64,000 nucleotides of DNA from the NCBI RefSeq assembly GCF_019097595.1, contig NC_080734.1:9035392-9099391 (forward strand), given 5' to 3'. The translations under genes were made by a program, and so were the position numbers. Source of the stretch: Hemibagrus wyckioides (lineage: Eukaryota > Chordata > Actinopteri > Siluriformes > Bagridae). Shown here piece by piece: positions 60,601-64,000 of this stretch (positions are counted from its first letter, which is position 1; every line of letters begins with the position of its first letter). Under the pieces are notes generated by a model. That model saw nothing but the letters and a program-made list of their open reading frames with translations, had not been told where the DNA came from and ran no database searches.

Positions 60601-62000
60601 TATACCTGCCCTTTCGTGTCTGTCCTCATCGAGTTATTGCTTCACTGCATTCGGATCCTTGTTTCTATGGTGATTTTTATGTTGAGTTCTTGTGTTTCTC
60701 AGTCAAGTTTCCAAGTAGTTATGTATTGTTTATTTATGCATTGTTTTGTGTGTCATGTCATGCCATTTTTATTTAAATCCCCCATGACACCATGGCTATT
60801 CATAATAATTCTTTAAAACAAGTATACTAATTTTGTCATACAGATATCTGTTTACAGATAAATACAGACTTTCCATCACCTATGCATGGAACCTGCTGCT
60901 GTATCCTAAGAACAAGTCTTTATAAAGATAACACGTCTGATCTTGTTATATTGAATTTACACTGAGGCTTTCATTGTGGAATGTGGTAAGATTTTACTAT
61001 AAAGTCAAAAATGTTATTTTAATAGTAATATTTTCATACCCATTTCATTCACTTATTATGTAAATACTGTATTGTTAATGTATTAGGTCACATTCTCTGT
61101 GGACAGACCACTAAAAGGCAACCTCACTTTTTGGATTTTCTTCCTTTGTTGTCTGGTTTACTTTCTGTGTTTGTGTTTCATCCTGATGAGTTCCTCTAAA
61201 TATGTTCTTCATCATGTCTCCTCGAGTAGTGTGTGTGCTTCTGTTGAGATTGCCTTGCCTCGCCTCGTCTTGCTTTACATACACTAGTTTTCTTTTCCTC
61301 TATTTTTTTTTTGTTTTGGTTGTGCTATGATTAAAATGAAGTGGGTCCGCACCTGCAATCAACCCTGGAAGACACATTATTACACATTATATAAACACTT
61401 CATTTATAACTAGCTATAAACAATGTCAATGGTAATTAAATATTTAAATTCTGTTAACTGTTTTTGTTCATTAATATCACTTACACAGTATTAATAAAAA
61501 AAAATCATTTCCTTTATGAAAAGTCAGTAAGCAGTTGCCAATAAGTTAATAGAAATTATAGGATATAATGTGTTTGAGAACCTTCTGAATATTTGTTTAC
61601 CAGCACCCCAAAACAATGTAAACGATCTTTATTAATACTGCATGTCATGACACTAATTAACAGAATAATAATTAATATAGTAATTAATGTTTACAGAATG
61701 CATAAACAGGATGCTATCAGTAAATTATTACCATTATTAATGGCTGTTAGCTGGTATTTATTGTAGACACTTTATTATATCCTGATGAACTAAGGATTAG
61801 TGTATGTATTATTTCATCAGTATCAAAATTGTTACCAGGAACAGTGCGTTTTTAGTAGGAAATGTTTATATTATGTTTGCGGATGTAACATAGCCTGTTC
61901 ATGCTACATGCTGTACTGCTACAAATGTAGTAGAAATTTGGAAATTCAAGCTTTATCATGCATCCATTAAAGTTTGTATCTTACAGTTAACACAAGTGAG
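57626..62000. other. Intergenic sequence with no gene seen
   Basis: It contains a CA run (58299-58320), ATT/AGT runs (58677-58704) and a SINE-like tail at 59430-59465 (CTGCCAAATACCATAAATGT). A GC-richer non-repetitive stretch at 59500-59830 is discussed as a candidate conserved element. The remainder is AT-rich. Confidence 0.5.
59500..59830. promoter_or_regulatory. Candidate conserved non-coding element downstream of FUT8
   Basis: This is a GC-richer, non-repetitive segment in an AT-rich repeat desert, with TGATAATAATGAAGATTCAT, GCCATAAATCA and GGGTGATTGATA: clustered homeodomain/GATA/PBX-like words. It has no ORF or repeat match that I recognise. Confidence 0.3.
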
Positions 62001-62140
62001 AAGAGGCCATGCATTATAAAAAAAAAAAATTTATTTCTTGTTTTCTCGTAATCTCGACATAAAAGATTCTTGTTGTCATGACTTAATTTTCTTGTGATCC
62101 TGACATAACAAAAAACAGTTTTCTCATGATGTAATTGTAT
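62001..62140 (+). mobile_element. Inverted-repeat element, left-half copy
   Basis: It starts AAGAGGCCATGCATT and continues TTCTTGTTTTCTCGTAATCT, CGACATAA. It is homologous to the ends of the complete element at 63269-63451 and to the copy at 62893. Confidence 0.7.
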
Positions 62141-62149
62141 CACAGGAAA

Positions 62150-62890
62150 AGCTTCTGGGGCCTTTTCCGCTCCTTACACTGACTAACCTGTCAGCTCAGG
62201 GGCCCCCTTCACATCCCTACTATGCAGACCTGTTCTATACCCGAATAGCGGTATCTAGAGAAACTGTGCACTTCTTTTCTTCACCTGCCCATGCAGTCCT
62301 GTCTCACAGGGTTACCCAGCCCATTCACCAGCAGTATCCACAGGAATTTTCATTACCGGATCCTTAACGCCCGTACAGACCTAAGATATACTCTGCCTGT
62401 ACAGAATATCTCAGCATATCTGGTCATGCTCTTTACAGATATAAATAGTGGTATCTACAAGACTTCCTTTCACACAATTACACACTCGCACATGTGCTCC
62501 CCCAACCTATAGGTAGGAGCTCAATTATTGCTTATTCTTATCCAATTCCTTTCTCTTCACCACTCTATCAGTTTCTTGGCTCGAGGCCAGCTACCCATGC
62601 CCTTCCTGAAGCTGCTCCTCACTCTCCAGGCCACAGACACAATTAGAAAGACTTTGAATAAACAGGTGTCTGCTTACCTTTTGTTGTGGCCGGTCTCTGT
62701 AGCCTGGCCTGTTGAGCCCCACGTTGGGTGCCAATACTCGCTAATGTTTCTGGTGTATATCATGGTGTATGTTTCTCCTTCTTAAGTGTCTGACACTTAT
62801 GTTGAAGTTGTTAAACACTGACTGATATAGAGCTATTTCAGTTGGAATTAATCACTTATCTGAACCTCTAAAACACATTCTTATGGATGT
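62150..62890 (-). mobile_element. LTR-retroelement fragment: LTR end, primer-binding site, leader
   Basis: Reading in reverse: an LTR-like segment (62890-62745), a short spacer, then TGGCACCCAACGTGGGGC (62733-62716), which differs by one base from the primer-binding site for tRNA-Lys1,2 used by several retroviruses. A strong splice-donor consensus AAAAG/GTAAGC follows at about 62677, then about 530 bp of leader without an ORF. No gag, pol or env sequence is present. It is an inert noncoding fossil. Confidence 0.5.
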
Positions 62891-62892
62891 CT

Positions 62893-63030
62893 AAGAGGCC
62901 ATGAATCATTACTATTATTATTTTTCTTGCTTGTTTTCTCATGGTCACGGTTTAATTTTGTTCGTGATCCCGACATTACGAGTTGATTTCTTGTTATCTC
63001 CACTTATTTTTTTCTGTGTATTTTTTTCTG
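62893..63030 (+). mobile_element. Inverted-repeat element, second left-half copy
   Basis: AAGAGGCCATGAATCATTAC, then TTGCTTGTTTTCTCATGGTC and CCCGACATTACGAGTTGATT, is homologous to 62001-62140 in the same orientation. Confidence 0.65.
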
Positions 63031-63129
63031 TGTATTCAGCTCCATGTCCGTCAGCATTTCACAATTTCCACATTAGTGTCCGACACTTCAGAAAGAGTCA
63101 CATATACCATGATATACACCAGAAACATT

Positions 63130-63250
63130 CTGGCAAGATTCAAGATTTTCGTAAAACCTGTGCCAAGTTCTTGTGTGGACCAGTTGGTCTGCTGTGGCGA
63201 CCCCTCTCACATGTATAGAGCAGCCAAAAGATCAACAACAATTATCACTG
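63130..63250 (+). mobile_element. Possible fish SINE/LINE 3' tail
   Basis: CCAGTTGGTCTGCTGTGGCG followed by ACCCCTCTCACATG and GAGCAGCCAAAAGATCAACA matches the common CTGTGGCGACCCC... GCAGCCGAAAG end of fish retroposons. Confidence 0.5.
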
Positions 63251-63268
63251 CTACAAAAGTCCAAGTAC

Positions 63269-63451
63269 AAGAGGCCATGCATTACATTTTTTTTCTTTCT
63301 TACTTTCATTTTCCCGTAATACAAAACTTGTGATCTGATGTTGAGATCACAATAACGAGAAAACAACTTTTGTTATGTCAAGATTACAAGAATATTAAGT
63401 AGTGACCATAAGAAAACAAAAAAGAAAAAAAATAGAAATGCATGGCCTCTT
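63269..63451. mobile_element. Complete 183-bp MITE-like element
   Basis: Perfect terminal inverted repeats AAGAGGCCATGCATT (63269-63283) and AATGCATGGCCTCTT (63437-63451) enclose AT-rich, partly palindromic sequence such as TGTTGAGATCACAATAACGA. No coding capacity. Family not assigned. Confidence 0.75.
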
Positions 63452-63572
63452 AGGACTTCCATACACCACACCCTCCAAAGGAAAACAAAAGTAAGATTGC
63501 ATTTGTCCAACAGATATCTCTAAAGCAAAACTGCTAAGGGTCATCTACAGTCTTAATGATATATTTATAGCT

Positions 63573-63597
63573 AGAGAGAGAGAGAGAGAGAGAGAGG
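63573..63597 (+). repeat. AG dinucleotide tract
   Basis: It is an uninterrupted AG run. Confidence 0.95.
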
Positions 63598-63804
63598 CTA
63601 CACTTTCTTACACACATACACTGACACTTTATTTATGACTTTAATTATAACCACTATACATTTTACATACACACACACTTCCACAGCTGTTCATGACACA
63701 CGTCTAGTTTTTTTTTTTTTTATTTCTTAGAGCTATATTGGAAGATTATTGTGCAAGAGTTAAGGGTTTGTCTTCTCTCTTGCTGTTGTGTTGTAGCTGT
63801 TTTG

Positions 63805-63860
63805 ACACCAAATTTCCCCTTGGGGATTAATACATTACTTTATCTATCTATCTATCTATT
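63805..63860 (+). repeat. Retroelement 3' tail with TATC array
   Basis: ACACCAAATTTCCCCTTGGG, then GATTAATACATTACTTTATC and TATC units, is the same tail type as at 2990-3126. Confidence 0.65.
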
Positions 63861-64000
63861 TAAGTAATATCACACAAGCAAGAGTGCAGTTATACTGACT
63901 ATCTGCAGGGCTGTGATTAAATAACCCTGCGGGCTCATGCTGTTGCTGTCAGGTTACTAAGAGCCAGCTGGATGGTATCAAAATAAAGTGATACCCTGGC

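Noticed and set aside
62291..63333. ORFs of 73-116 codons near the end of the window
   Set aside because: They cross boundaries of the LTR fragment, half elements and SINE tail, so they are not single genes.

Overview
The window looks like one strand of a teleost fish genome. It is AT-rich, intron-rich and dense in Tc1/mariner debris, tRNA-headed SINEs, GATA/CA/CT microsatellites and degraded LINE and Ty3/gypsy copies. The SINE and Tc1 mix suggests an otophysan such as a catfish, but that is inference. No bacterial or viral genome structure is present.

The only intact gene is the 3' part of FUT8 (alpha-1,6-fucosyltransferase, the Golgi enzyme that core-fucosylates N-glycans), read on the + strand. 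Seven coding exons are resolved to splice-site level: 770(or 767)-932, 9090-9204, 12648-12885, 19398-19644, 26965-27141, 27431-27581 and 29839-30183 (stop included). Their phases join without a frameshift. They match human residues from about 108 to the C terminus without an indel, including every catalytic residue and cysteine I checked. About 105 N-terminal residues (cytoplasmic tail, membrane anchor, first part of the stem) must lie upstream of position 1. The fish protein carries nine extra C-terminal residues.

The introns hold two copies of a repeat flanking the first exon (1-400 and 1945-2480), Tc1 remnants (7095-8220, 20240-20583, 21391-21512), SINEs (4725, 13805, 15455, 23935), an LTR-like remnant split by a SINE (about 13600-14325) and many microsatellites. 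Around exon 27431-27581 there is a duplication: the last 43 bp of that exon plus about 0.5 kb of its downstream intron recur at 25145-25708 inside the preceding intron. The downstream copy runs into a fold-back Tc1 (28090-29483) that was later hit by a SINE-like insert (28141-28424).

After the stop comes an unusually purine-rich 3' UTR, with a possible polyadenylation signal near 32174. The remaining 32 kb has no intact gene: a dead LINE (32390-34390), an L2-like LINE tail (36570-37215), a tRNA-Glu-headed SINE (40455-40670), a reversed Tc1 (43070-44135), three short copies of one Tc1 family (45393-45872, 48486-49187, 51098-51225), a reversed, decayed Ty3/gypsy gag-pol (about 57250-54650), and a terminal cluster (62001-63451) where copies of a short inverted-repeat element surround an LTR-element leader with a tRNA-Lys-type primer-binding site. 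Some islands of non-repetitive, motif-rich sequence are candidate regulatory elements; these are weaker calls.

I did not find a convincing novel biological system. The most checkable novelties are the exon-fragment duplication with its datable insertions, the TG/CA repeats bracketing the 151-nt exon, and the tandem splice acceptor of the first exon.
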